This document shows, one piece after another, positions 1-8,544 of a stretch of 64,000 bases of DNA. Positions within the stretch are counted from its first letter, which is position 1, and each line of letters opens with the position of its first letter. Source of the stretch: Streptococcus pneumoniae (GTDB lineage Bacteria > Bacillota > Bacilli > Lactobacillales > Streptococcaceae). The translations under genes were made by a program, and so were the position numbers. Below the pieces are notes generated by a model that searched no databases, had not been told where the DNA came from, and saw only the letters and a list, made by a program, of their open reading frames with translations. The stretch spans positions 443,299 to 507,298 of the forward strand of contig NZ_CKYA01000002.1 of the NCBI RefSeq assembly GCF_001113365.1. The letters are read 5' to 3'.

Positions 1-396
1 GTTTTCAAGCCTTATGCTGGAGTTTCAACTGCCATTCTCATCTTTACAAAAACTGGCAATGGTGGTACTGACAAGGTCTGGTTTTACGATATGAAAGCGG
101 ATGGTTTAAGTTTGGATGATAAGCGACAACAGATTAGCGACAATGATATTCCAGATATTATCGAACGCTTTCATCATCTTGAAAAAGAAGCAGAACGTCA
201 GAGAACGGATCAATCTTTCTTTGTTCCAGTTGATGAGATAAAGGAAAATGATTATGATTTGTCTATCAATAAATATAAAGAGATTGAGTATGAAAAAGTT
301 GAGTATGAACCAACAGAGGTCATCTTAAAGAAAATCAATGATTTAGAAAAAGAAATTCAAGCTGGCTTGGCTGAATTAGAAAAATTACTCAAGTAG
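1..396 (+). CDS. hsdM: Type I restriction-modification methyltransferase subunit HsdM (3' end only)
   Basis: The reading frame is open from base 1 and ends at TAG 394-396, so about 131 C-terminal residues are visible and the start lies outside the window. The first residues (KPYAGVSTAILIFTKTGNGG) resemble the end of the N6-adenine methyltransferase domain of HsdM, and the Glu/Lys-rich end (DLEKEIQAGLAELEKLL) resembles the C-terminal helical tail that contacts HsdS. The catalytic NPPF motif is upstream and not visible. It is followed after 12 nt by hsdS and then hsdR, which fixes the assignment. HsdM with HsdS methylates adenine in a bipartite target to protect host DNA. Confidence 0.9.
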   Translation, partial: VFKPYAGVSTAILIFTKTGNGGTDKVWFYDMKADGLSLDDKRQQISDNDIPDIIERFHHLEKEAERQRTDQSFFVPVDEIKENDYDLSINKYKEIEYEKVEYEPTEVILKKINDLEKEIQAGLAELEKLLK

Positions 397-408
397 GGAG
401 GTGGCTGT

Positions 409-1518
409 ATGAAAAAAGTGAAGTTGGGGGAAGTCTTATCTCTAAAAAAAGGCAAGAAAGCCACTGTACTTGCTGAACAAACAACTCTAAGCCAACGTTA
501 TATTCAAATAGATGATTTAAGAAATAATAATAATTTAAAATTCACTGAAAGTTTAAATATGACTGAAGCACTCCCAGATGATATTCTGATAGCATGGGAT
601 GGTGCTAATGCAGGAACAATTGGTTGTGGGTTATCGGGAGCTGTTGGTAGTACAATTACGGTCTTAAAAAAGAATGAGCGATACAAAGAAAAAATTATAT
701 CAGATTACTTGGGAGTCTTTTTGGAAAGTAAATCGCAGTATTTACGAGATCATTCAACAGGTGCAACAATTCCTCATTTAAACAAGAATATATTACTTGA
801 TTTACAACTAGAATTGCTAGGTATCGAAGAACAAGAGAACATTATCTGTATTCTTAATACGATTAAAAGGCTTACTACTAAAAGAAAATTGCAGTTAGAT
901 GAACTAAACTTGTTCGTCAAATCCCGATTTAACGAGATGTTTATGCTAAGAAACTTTCCATTAAAAAGACTTGGAGAATTAGTTGAAGAAGTCCGATATG
1001 GGACGAGTTTACCGGCTACTCTTAACGGTAAATACGGATATTTAAGAATGAATAATATAACTGAAGGTGGTCAGTTAAACATACAGAATTTAAAACATAT
1101 AGATATTCCAGAGGAGGACTTAGAAAAGTATGTTGTAAGAAAAGGGGATGTACTATTTAATCGTACAAATAGTCTGGAATTAGTTGGGAAAACATGTATC
1201 TATGAATTAGATTATGATATGGTTATTGCAGGTTATATTATTCGTATCAGAACAAAGAATAATATTTTAAATCCTAGATACCTCTCTGAATTTTTAAATT
1301 TTCCTAGTACAAAGAAGTTTCTAAGGAACATCGCGAAAGGTGCTGTTAATCAAGCTAATATAAATGCAAAAGAATTACAAAATATTTCCATCCCCCTCCC
1401 CCCTCTAGCCCTCCAAAATGAGTTCGCAGACTTTGTAGCCCTGGTCGACAAATCACAATTTGCTTGTGAGATAGCTATAAAAGTGTGGAGAAATAGCTTG
1501 AAATTTAGTATAATATAG
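409..1518 (+). CDS. hsdS: Type I restriction-modification specificity subunit HsdS
   Basis: HsdS chooses the bipartite target sequence for the M2S methylase and R2M2S2 nuclease. The 369-aa protein has the expected two-lobed layout: an N-terminal target-recognition domain (about 1-150), a helical spacer (about 150-180), a second recognition domain (about 185-325) and a C-terminal conserved region beginning ISIPLPPLALQNEFADF. The start ATG 409 has a good Shine-Dalgarno (GGGAGG) and lies 12 nt after hsdM. The final ~20 residues (AIKVWRNSLKFSII) differ from the helical end I expect of HsdS, so the C-terminus may have been exchanged. The actual target cannot be read from sequence. Confidence 0.92.
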   Translation: MKKVKLGEVLSLKKGKKATVLAEQTTLSQRYIQIDDLRNNNNLKFTESLNMTEALPDDILIAWDGANAGTIGCGLSGAVGSTITVLKKNERYKEKIISDYLGVFLESKSQYLRDHSTGATIPHLNKNILLDLQLELLGIEEQENIICILNTIKRLTTKRKLQLDELNLFVKSRFNEMFMLRNFPLKRLGELVEEVRYGTSLPATLNGKYGYLRMNNITEGGQLNIQNLKHIDIPEEDLEKYVVRKGDVLFNRTNSLELVGKTCIYELDYDMVIAGYIIRIRTKNNILNPRYLSEFLNFPSTKKFLRNIAKGAVNQANINAKELQNISIPLPPLALQNEFADFVALVDKSQFACEIAIKVWRNSLKFSII

Positions 1519-1546
1519 CTAAACTATTTGTTTAAAGTGAGAAAAA

Positions 1547-4500
1547 ATGGGAAATTTTAGCTTTCTTTTAAAAAATGACGAATATGAATCTTTTTCAAAA
1601 CCTTGCATTGAAGCTGAGAATATGATTGCTACATCAACTGTGGCTACTGCCTTTATGGCGCGTCGTGCTTTAGAGCAGGCTGTCCATTGGATATATAGTC
1701 ACGATTCATATTTAGAATCTCCCTATCGTGCTACTCTATCTTCTTTAGTATGGGATGATGATTTTAGGGATATCGTAGATTCTGAACTCCACAAGCAGAT
1801 AGTTCTGTTGATTCGGTGGGGAAACCATGCTGCTCATGGTGGTGAAATTAAGGAACGAGAAGCGATTTTAGCTTTGCATCATTTGTATCAGTTTGTTAAT
1901 TTTATCGATTATTGTTACAGCAATGAGTTTGTGGAGCGTTATTTTGATGAGAAGTGCTTACCACTTTCAGCAAACATCAAATACCGAGAAACTCCACAAT
2001 CTATGATAAAGTTACAAGACAGTTTACCAGAACTGCCTGATTTTCATGAACAGATGGCTGCTCAGTCCGTAGAAGTTCAAGAGACTTATACTGAAAAACG
2101 TGAGACTGCAGCGCAACGGCAAGATGTGCCTTTCCATATTGATCAATTATCTGAAGCAGAGACAAGAAAGCTCTTTATTGATATTGATCTCCGTCTAGCA
2201 GGATGGAGATTTGAAGAAAACTGTCGTGTTGAGATAGCCGTTGATGGTCTCAAGCACGGTTCAGGAATTGGTTACTGTGACTATGTACTTTATGGTAAAA
2301 ATGGGAAAATTTTAGCGATTGTAGAGGCTAAAAAAGCCTCTGTCAATCCAGAAGTAGGGGAAGTACAGGTCAAAGAATATGCTGAAGCTCTGGAGAAACA
2401 TATCGGCTATCAGCCAATTTGCTTTATTACAAATGGCTTGAAGCACTATATACTTGATGGTCCGAACCGCCGCCAGATTGCAGGTTTTTACTCTCAAGAA
2501 GAATTGCAATTAGTGATGGATAGACGTCATCTTCAAAAACCACTTGAGGATATTTCTAGTAAGATTAGGGACGATATTTCTGGGCGTCACTACCAAAAAC
2601 ATGCGATTGCAAGCGTTTGTGAAGCTTTCTCTAATCATCGTAGACAGGCACTTTTGGTTATGGCAACTGGGGCGGGGAAAACTCGTACAGCAGTTTCTCT
2701 AGTTGATATCTTATCACGTCATAACTGGGTAAAAAACGTTCTCTTCTTAGCCGATAGAACTTCCTTGGTTAAGCAAGCATATGATTCGTTTAGAAAATTA
2801 CTCCCAGATCTTTCAGTTTGTAACTTCTTAGAAGATAAAGAAGGAGCTCAATCAAGTCGCATGGTCTTTTCAACTTATCCGACTATGATTGGAGCGATTA
2901 GTGGTCAAGAAGAAGTAAATCAACGCCCTTTCACTGTTGGGCATTTTGACCTTATCATAATTGACGAGTCTCACCGTTCTATTTATCAGAAATACAAGTC
3001 CATTTTTGATTATTTTGATGCAAGGATTGTAGGCTTAACAGCTACTCCGCGTCAAGATTTAGATAAAAACACCTATGGATTCTTTAATTTGGAGAATGGT
3101 GTTCCAACATATGCATATGATTTGGAAGAGGCTGTTAAAGACGGATATTTAGTAGCCTATCATTCTATCGAAACCAAACTGAAACTACCTACGGATGGTC
3201 TACATTATGATGATTTGTTTGAAGAAGAAAAGGAACATTTTGATAGCAAATTTGAAGACGATAGCTGTGAAAAAGATATTGATGGGAGTGTGTTTAATTC
3301 CTTTATTTTCAATAAAAGTACAGTAGAAATTGTTTTAAATGAACTCATGACAAGAGGAATTCAGACAGCCTCGGGTGATGAAATTGGTAAAACTATTATT
3401 TTTGCTAAAAATCATGATCATGCGGAATATATCAGAGGTATTTTTAACAACCGCTATCCTGAAAAAGGGAGCGACTATGCTCAGGTGATTGATTATAGTA
3501 TTAAGCATTATCAGACCTTGATTGATGATTTTAAAATTAAGGAGAAGTATCCTCAAATTGCGATTTCTGTTGATATGTTAGATACAGGTATTGATGTACC
3601 AGAGGTTGTTAATTTAGTATTCTTCAAGAAAGTACGCTCTAAAACTAAGTTTTGGCAGATGATTGGTCGAGGAACCCGTCTATGTAAAGATTTATTTGGA
3701 CCTGAACAGGATAAGGAAAACTTCTTGGTATTTGATTATGGGGACAATTTTGATTATTTTCGTGCAGATCCAAGAGATGGAGAGGGTCGTCACATTGTTT
3801 CGTTGACTCAGCGTTTATTTAATATCAAAGTGGACTTGATTCGAGAACTTCAGGGACTCCAATACCAAGAAGATAAGTTTGCGAGAGCATACCGTCAGGA
3901 GCTTGTTTCAGAACTTCAAGGTCGTATAGAGAGCTTAAATGAGTTGGACTTCAGGGTTCGTATGGTTTTAGATACAGTTTATAGCTATAGGAAATTGGAA
4001 AGTTGGCAGAATCTAACTGCTGTTACAAGTGAAACCATTCAAAAAAATCTCTCTCCGCTTTTATTTGATGAAGATAAAGAAGATGAGATGGCGAGGAGAT
4101 TTGATTTGTGGTTGCTTCATATTCAGTTAGGGCAACTGACAGCTAAATCTTCCACTGTTCATATTTCCCAAGTGATGAAGACGGCTCGAGCTCTTTCTGC
4201 TATTGGCAATATCCCGCAGGTTTTTGAGCAGGCTGAAATTATCAGGAAAGTACAGGAGCCTGAATTTTGGAAAGAAGTTAGCTTGTCTGATTTGGAAAAA
4301 ATTCGTCTTGCTATTCGAGATTTATTACAGTTTTTGGATAAAACAGACCGTAAACCCTACTATGTTAACTTTGAAGACCGTATACTCTCCACTGTTCACG
4401 AGACCACAGCATTTTTACAGGTCAACGATCTTCGGTCTTACAATGAAAAAGTTGAGCATTACTTGAAAACTCATCTGGATGAAGAGTCCATTTCTAAGCT

Positions 4501-4897
4501 ATACCATAATGAAAAGTTGACATCTGATGATGTGCTTGCACTTGAAAAATTGCTCTGGGAAAAATTAGGTAGCAAATCAGACTACCAACATCATTATGAA
4601 AATAAGGCAATTCCGAGATTGGTGCGTGAGATTATTGGCTTAGATAGAGAGTCTGCCAATCGTATTTTTTCTAAATTTTTGTCGGATGAGAATCTTAATG
4701 CTAGGCAGATTTCATTTGTGAAATTGATTGTAGACTACATTGTAGAAAATGGTTGCTTAGAGATGAAAGTGTTAACGCAAGAGCCGTTTAAATCTCATGG
4801 ATCTGTTCAGCTACTCTTTCAACACCAACTACCAGTACTTCGTAATATTGTTCAAACCATTGAACTTATCAATAATCGAGCTGGAGAAGTGGCTTAA
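1547..4897 (+). CDS. hsdR: Type I restriction endonuclease subunit HsdR
   Basis: HsdR is the DNA-translocating and cleaving subunit of the type I enzyme. The 1116-aa protein starts with a DUF4145-like N-terminal domain, followed by a PD-(D/E)XK nuclease core with Asp245, Glu260 and Lys262 (VEAKKA). The helicase motor has Walker A ATGAGKT (Lys378) and a DESH box at 473-476, then a helicase C-terminal domain with MIGRGTR around 705. The C-terminal third is helical and probably docks HsdM. All key residues are present, so the system looks intact. The gene follows hsdS by 28 nt; a TATAAT at 1509-1514 inside the end of hsdS could give it an extra promoter, but the -35 is poor. Confidence 0.95.
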   Translation: MGNFSFLLKNDEYESFSKPCIEAENMIATSTVATAFMARRALEQAVHWIYSHDSYLESPYRATLSSLVWDDDFRDIVDSELHKQIVLLIRWGNHAAHGGEIKEREAILALHHLYQFVNFIDYCYSNEFVERYFDEKCLPLSANIKYRETPQSMIKLQDSLPELPDFHEQMAAQSVEVQETYTEKRETAAQRQDVPFHIDQLSEAETRKLFIDIDLRLAGWRFEENCRVEIAVDGLKHGSGIGYCDYVLYGKNGKILAIVEAKKASVNPEVGEVQVKEYAEALEKHIGYQPICFITNGLKHYILDGPNRRQIAGFYSQEELQLVMDRRHLQKPLEDISSKIRDDISGRHYQKHAIASVCEAFSNHRRQALLVMATGAGKTRTAVSLVDILSRHNWVKNVLFLADRTSLVKQAYDSFRKLLPDLSVCNFLEDKEGAQSSRMVFSTYPTMIGAISGQEEVNQRPFTVGHFDLIIIDESHRSIYQKYKSIFDYFDARIVGLTATPRQDLDKNTYGFFNLENGVPTYAYDLEEAVKDGYLVAYHSIETKLKLPTDGLHYDDLFEEEKEHFDSKFEDDSCEKDIDGSVFNSFIFNKSTVEIVLNELMTRGIQTASGDEIGKTIIFAKNHDHAEYIRGIFNNRYPEKGSDYAQVIDYSIKHYQTLIDDFKIKEKYPQIAISVDMLDTGIDVPEVVNLVFFKKVRSKTKFWQMIGRGTRLCKDLFGPEQDKENFLVFDYGDNFDYFRADPRDGEGRHIVSLTQRLFNIKVDLIRELQGLQYQEDKFARAYRQELVSELQGRIESLNELDFRVRMVLDTVYSYRKLESWQNLTAVTSETIQKNLSPLLFDEDKEDEMARRFDLWLLHIQLGQLTAKSSTVHISQVMKTARALSAIGNIPQVFEQAEIIRKVQEPEFWKEVSLSDLEKIRLAIRDLLQFLDKTDRKPYYVNFEDRILSTVHETTAFLQVNDLRSYNEKVEHYLKTHLDEESISKLYHNEKLTSDDVLALEKLLWEKLGSKSDYQHHYENKAIPRLVREIIGLDRESANRIFSKFLSDENLNARQISFVKLIVDYIVENGCLEMKVLTQEPFKSHGSVQLLFQHQLPVLRNIVQTIELINNRAGEVA

Positions 4898-5160
4898 ATT
4901 CTAAAGTGATTGCCATGCTGAGACTCATTTAAAATTAAAAAGAGTAGAAATTTATGCTATATATGAGAAGTTTTATTAGGAAGAATGTCATCGTTTTCAT
5001 AGAATACAGTATCAGTTGTTAAGTGGCTGATAAATTTCAAAGTAGATACTTGTACTACGATGTTTGTTGATTGAGTTATTAACAAAAGAACTACTTTGTT
5101 TTTAAAGAAATAGAAAACAAAAAGTCGGGCAAGAATTCAATTGCAGGAGAAAATGAAGTA
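4898..5160. other. Non-coding spacer after hsdR
   Basis: No ORF with a ribosome binding site is visible here. The only structure seen is an inverted repeat with arms CAAAGTAG (5038-5045) and CTACTTTG (5091-5098), separated by 45 nt and followed by a T run. It could be a weak terminator or the trace of a lost small element. The spacer runs directly into a BOX element. Confidence 0.4.
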
Positions 5161-5311
5161 ATACTCAATGAAAATCAAAGAGCAAACTAGGAAACTAGCT
5201 GCAGGCTGCTCAAAACACTGTTTTGAGGTTGTAGATAAGACTGACGAAGTCAGTAACCATACCTACGGCAAGACGATGTTGACGCAGATTGAAGAGATTT
5301 TCGAAGAGTAT
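5161..5311 (-). repeat. BOX element (A-B-C type, inverted)
   Basis: It begins ATACTCAATGAAAATC and ends TTCGAAGAGTAT, the two hallmarks of pneumococcal BOX repeats, in reverse orientation. The inner part holds the boxC-like CAAAACACTGTTTTGAG palindrome and the boxB-like GACTGACGAAGTCAGT palindrome. Four other copies occur in this window. Confidence 0.93.
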
Positions 5312-5331
5312 AAATCTTCCTAGGATAAAGC

Positions 5332-5379
5332 AAAACGCATAGTATCAAGGGTTTTAAACACTTGATACCATGCGTTTTC
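5332..5379. terminator. Bidirectional intrinsic terminator downstream of argR
   Basis: An 18-bp stem (arms AAAACGCATAGTATCAAG and CTTGATACCATGCGTTTT, one mismatch) is flanked by A-rich and T-rich ends on both sides. It would end argR transcription on the minus strand and any read-through from the hsd operon. Confidence 0.8.
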
Positions 5380-5439
5380 TGATGTTAAAGACTTTCTACC
5401 AGGTTTTTTTAAAGCATAATTGTTAGTTGTAGTCATTTA

Positions 5440-5910
5440 TTATTCTTCAAAGAAAAATGGTGGGGCGAATTTTTTCAGTTCCTCAAAGCACTTTTGAGCA
5501 GCTTCTGCATCTTCGCAGATGATGAGACAGACATCATCGCCACAAAGGGTTGCGATAATATATTGGAAATCAAGAGCATCAATAATTGTAGCGAACGATT
5601 GTGCTAGACCAGGAAGAGTTTTGAGTAGGACTTGGTGCTGAATAGGTCGCAACATGATGAGGGCATCTTCCATATAGTTTTCCAAACGTTTTTCCCATTT
5701 TGAGATGGAACCATTATTAAGAACATAATAAGCGTTATCTTCTTCGCGGACTTTTGACAGGTTCATATTTTTGATGTCGCGTGAGAGGGTTGCCTGGGTC
5801 ACTTGAATGTCGTTCTCAGCAAGAAGGGACTGTAATTCAGCCTGTGTATGAATCTTGTTTTTTGCGACAAGAGCGCGTATGAGTTGGTGGCGGTGTTCTG
5901 ATTTATTCAT
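5440..5910 (-). CDS. argR: Arginine repressor family regulator (ArgR/AhrC)
   Basis: The 156-aa protein has the ArgR two-domain layout: an N-terminal winged helix (about 1-70, with QAELQSLLAENDIQVTQATL and SRDIKNMNL) that binds ARG boxes, and a C-terminal oligomerisation and arginine-binding domain (about 80-150) with the GDDVCLIIC segment, where the usual GDDT appears as GDDV. ArgR-family proteins control arginine biosynthesis and catabolism. It lies 16 nt downstream of pepX on the same strand and is probably cotranscribed with it. Streptococci usually carry several ArgR paralogues, so which one this is cannot be decided from the window. Confidence 0.93.
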   Translation of the reverse strand: MNKSEHRHQLIRALVAKNKIHTQAELQSLLAENDIQVTQATLSRDIKNMNLSKVREEDNAYYVLNNGSISKWEKRLENYMEDALIMLRPIQHQVLLKTLPGLAQSFATIIDALDFQYIIATLCGDDVCLIICEDAEAAQKCFEELKKFAPPFFFEE

Positions 5911-5926
5911 AATAATGTAACTCCTT

Positions 5927-8200
5927 TTAGCAAGGTATGGTAAGCGTGGACTGAGTGAGGTCGACAGTCAAGTGGTAGTCGGTATTGTCACGTATGGTGA
6001 TTTCAAAGTCAGTCGTATAGAGGACTAAACGAAGAGTATCTCCTTCTTTTAACTTGTAAATAGTAGGTTGTAGTTCAAATTGCACATCCATCCATTCATC
6101 TGCTGTAATATCCTCTACTAACAGTAGATCAGTTCTATTTTGTAAATTAAGGTAGCCTTTTGTCACGACTCGTTGTGCATTTGGTCTAAATGGTAATTCA
6201 CAGAGATTTTCCAACATGTGGTAGCGTCCATTATCAATGGTTCTAGCACCTAAAACAGCAGGATAAGGTTGTAGATATTTCTTTTGACCAAGTTCCAGTA
6301 GTTGAGCAGATAAGAGTCCCTTATTTGTACTAGATTTGATACGAAGATTGAGTTGAGCTCGACCGTTCAAATGAATGTCCTTGGTCACAGGAAGGTCAAT
6401 AGTAATCTGATTGGCTTTCCCTTGATAGAGTTCTGTATTGAAGGTCTGGTAGGTCTTACCATAGCGCTCAAAATCTTTATCTGAGTACTGGTTTTGAATG
6501 ACTTTCTCTTCTTGACCAAGTGAGAAGGTTTCAAAGTTTTCTTGCCCACCGAAGTTATCAAGTGATAACCAAGTCTGAGGAGCAGTATTGTCCTGCCAGA
6601 TAACAGTCGGAAGTTGGAAATCTGTATCTTGTCCCAGTAATTTTTTAGTCAATAAGGCATTCATGGATTCACGGAAGTCAATTGATTGCCAATTGTTCAT
6701 ATACACATGGGCGCCATTATGGAAAAAGAGGTGCTTATTTATATGAGCAGGAAGAGCATGGAACATCTGGTAAACATGAAGTGGTTTGACATTCCAATCC
6801 TGAGAACCATGAGTAAAGACAAGCTCTGCCTTTACTTTATGGGCATTGAGTAGATAATTGCGGTCATGCCAAAACTGGTTATAGTCCCCAGTTTTTCGAT
6901 CTAGCTGAGCTTTCACTTTTTCTAAGTCAGCTTGGTGAGCTTTATTGCCACGGATATAGTCGCCAGCCAAGAGATTACGAGAATAGGTTAGTTCAGCAAG
7001 GGAGTCAAAGTCCTCACCTGGATAACCACCTGGGCTAGTCACCAGACCGTTTTCACGGTAGTAGTTGTACCATGAAGAAATGCCAGCCTCAGCAATGATA
7101 ACCTCTAAACCATCGATACCTGTAGTCGCCAGACCATTGGACATGGTACCTAGATAGGAAAGTCCAGTTGTAGCTACTTTTCCGTTTGACCAGTCAGCCT
7201 TGACTTGACGCTGGCGCGTATGGTCGGTAAAGGCACGGCAACGGCCATTTAGCCAATCAATGACATTTTTATAAGCCTCGATTTGCTGGTAGTCTCCGTT
7301 AGTCATGAAACCAGTAGAGTCTTTGGTACCAACACCTGAAACATAGAGATTGGCAAAACCTCGTGGGAGGAAGTAGTCGTTGAGTGTATAGCTAGAGTTG
7401 ATGTGACTTAGCTTTTCCTCAGCTTCTGACACAAGTTCAGCTTGGCCTTGAGGTTGGACGAGATTGAGTTGAGGTTCCTCTAGTTCAATCTTATGAGCAG
7501 GTTTCACCTCAAGCTCGCCCTCCATCTTGTAGAGAGCCTTATCGCTTGCCTTGTCATTTGTTCCCTGATGATAAGGACTTGCAGTCATGATAGCAGGGAT
7601 TTGCCCGTCATAACGAGGACGAATAATGCTGACCTTGACTAAGTCTGGTAGCCCTTTTTGGTCAGTATCGACACGAGACTCAACGTAAACGACTTCACGA
7701 ATGACATCATGGCTAGAAAAAGTAGCCAAACTCTTGCCGTTAAAGTAGTGGTAGTCATTATCCTCCGGAATAAGACCATCACTAACAAGTTGGTCGATAA
7801 GAGTATTTCCCTTTTTGGTGCGAGTATTGAGTAACTGATAGAGATTTTCAATCAAGTCACCATATACAATGGGAAAACCAGTCTCTTTACGAAAAACGTC
7901 ACTATCTTCGAAGTCAATCAAATAAGAAAAGCCTAAAAGTTGAAAGGAGACAGTATAAAAAATATCTGCTGTCAAGTCTTTGTCAGATTCGAAAAAAGTT
8001 AATATGTTAGTTTCTTTATCTACAGCCAAGCAGAAGAGTGGATAGTCGGTGTTCTCATAAGTGAAAAATAAGCGACGTAAAAAAGTTTCCAGTAATTCCT
8101 TGGGATTGGCTGTGTTTTGTAAATCAAAGCCACATTTTTTTAGTTCAGATAAGATATTTTCTTTTGGGAAAGTGATATAACTATATTGATTAAAACGCAT
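5927..8200 (-). CDS. pepX: Xaa-Pro dipeptidyl-peptidase PepX
   Basis: PepX is a cytosolic serine peptidase that removes X-Pro dipeptides from the N-terminus of imported peptides. The 757-aa length is normal for lactic acid bacteria. The catalytic triad can be read directly: Ser348 in GLSYLG, Asp468 in GSQDWN and His498 in GAHVYMN, the same numbers as in the lactococcal enzyme. The N-terminal dimerisation helices (about 1-150), the alpha/beta-hydrolase core and the C-terminal jelly roll (about 560-757) are all present. The start ATG has a GGAGG-like site (ATGGAGG). argR follows in the same operon. Confidence 0.97.
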   Translation of the reverse strand: MRFNQYSYITFPKENILSELKKCGFDLQNTANPKELLETFLRRLFFTYENTDYPLFCLAVDKETNILTFFESDKDLTADIFYTVSFQLLGFSYLIDFEDSDVFRKETGFPIVYGDLIENLYQLLNTRTKKGNTLIDQLVSDGLIPEDNDYHYFNGKSLATFSSHDVIREVVYVESRVDTDQKGLPDLVKVSIIRPRYDGQIPAIMTASPYHQGTNDKASDKALYKMEGELEVKPAHKIELEEPQLNLVQPQGQAELVSEAEEKLSHINSSYTLNDYFLPRGFANLYVSGVGTKDSTGFMTNGDYQQIEAYKNVIDWLNGRCRAFTDHTRQRQVKADWSNGKVATTGLSYLGTMSNGLATTGIDGLEVIIAEAGISSWYNYYRENGLVTSPGGYPGEDFDSLAELTYSRNLLAGDYIRGNKAHQADLEKVKAQLDRKTGDYNQFWHDRNYLLNAHKVKAELVFTHGSQDWNVKPLHVYQMFHALPAHINKHLFFHNGAHVYMNNWQSIDFRESMNALLTKKLLGQDTDFQLPTVIWQDNTAPQTWLSLDNFGGQENFETFSLGQEEKVIQNQYSDKDFERYGKTYQTFNTELYQGKANQITIDLPVTKDIHLNGRAQLNLRIKSSTNKGLLSAQLLELGQKKYLQPYPAVLGARTIDNGRYHMLENLCELPFRPNAQRVVTKGYLNLQNRTDLLLVEDITADEWMDVQFELQPTIYKLKEGDTLRLVLYTTDFEITIRDNTDYHLTVDLTQSTLTIPC

Positions 8201-8231
8201 AGAACCTCCATATAGAATGATAGTTAAGGTT

Positions 8232-8240
8232 ATTATATCA
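8232..8240 (-). promoter_or_regulatory. pepX-argR promoter (extended -10)
   Basis: Read on the minus strand, TGATATAAT is an extended -10 (TG-n-TATAAT) about 32 nt before the pepX ATG. The -35 position is poor, as is usual with extended -10 promoters. Confidence 0.6.
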
Positions 8241-8505
8241 AAAAAAAAGCAGAAAGGGAATTGTTAACTGTAAAAGGAAATAATCCAATAAAAATGAATA
8301 AAGTGCTAAATTCAATATAGAGAACAGTGTAACAATAAACATAATAGCTATAATATAAAAATTCCAGGAGATTTATATTATATGTTTTCTGTTTTATATA
8401 TAATATAGTATAAATATAAAAACACTGACAAAAATACAAATGAATAGAAAGTAAATTAGTACGCTGATGAAATTTTTCTCAAGAGAAGCCTTTTATAGGT
8501 GAAAA
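8241..8505. other. AT-rich divergent spacer between pepX and dnaE
   Basis: About 265 nt of very AT-rich DNA separate the two divergent promoters. I see no ORF with a Shine-Dalgarno, no repeat of a known family and no strong hairpin. It may act only as an upstream promoter region. Confidence 0.4.
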
Positions 8506-8514
8506 TGGTATAAT
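8506..8514 (+). promoter_or_regulatory. dnaE promoter (extended -10)
   Basis: TGGTATAAT is a perfect extended -10. Transcription would begin at about 8521, downstream of the GTG at 8518, which rules out that codon as the dnaE start. Confidence 0.75.
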
Positions 8515-8544
8515 ATAGTGAGAAGGATAGAGGAGAAGTGTAAA

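Noticed and set aside
8233..8439. Minus-strand 68-aa ORF in the pepX-dnaE spacer
   Set aside because: It is very AT-rich, has no ribosome binding site and overlaps the pepX promoter.
8518..8544. GTG start of DnaE at 8518
   Set aside because: It lies upstream of the predicted transcript start; TTG 8545 has AGGAG at the right spacing.
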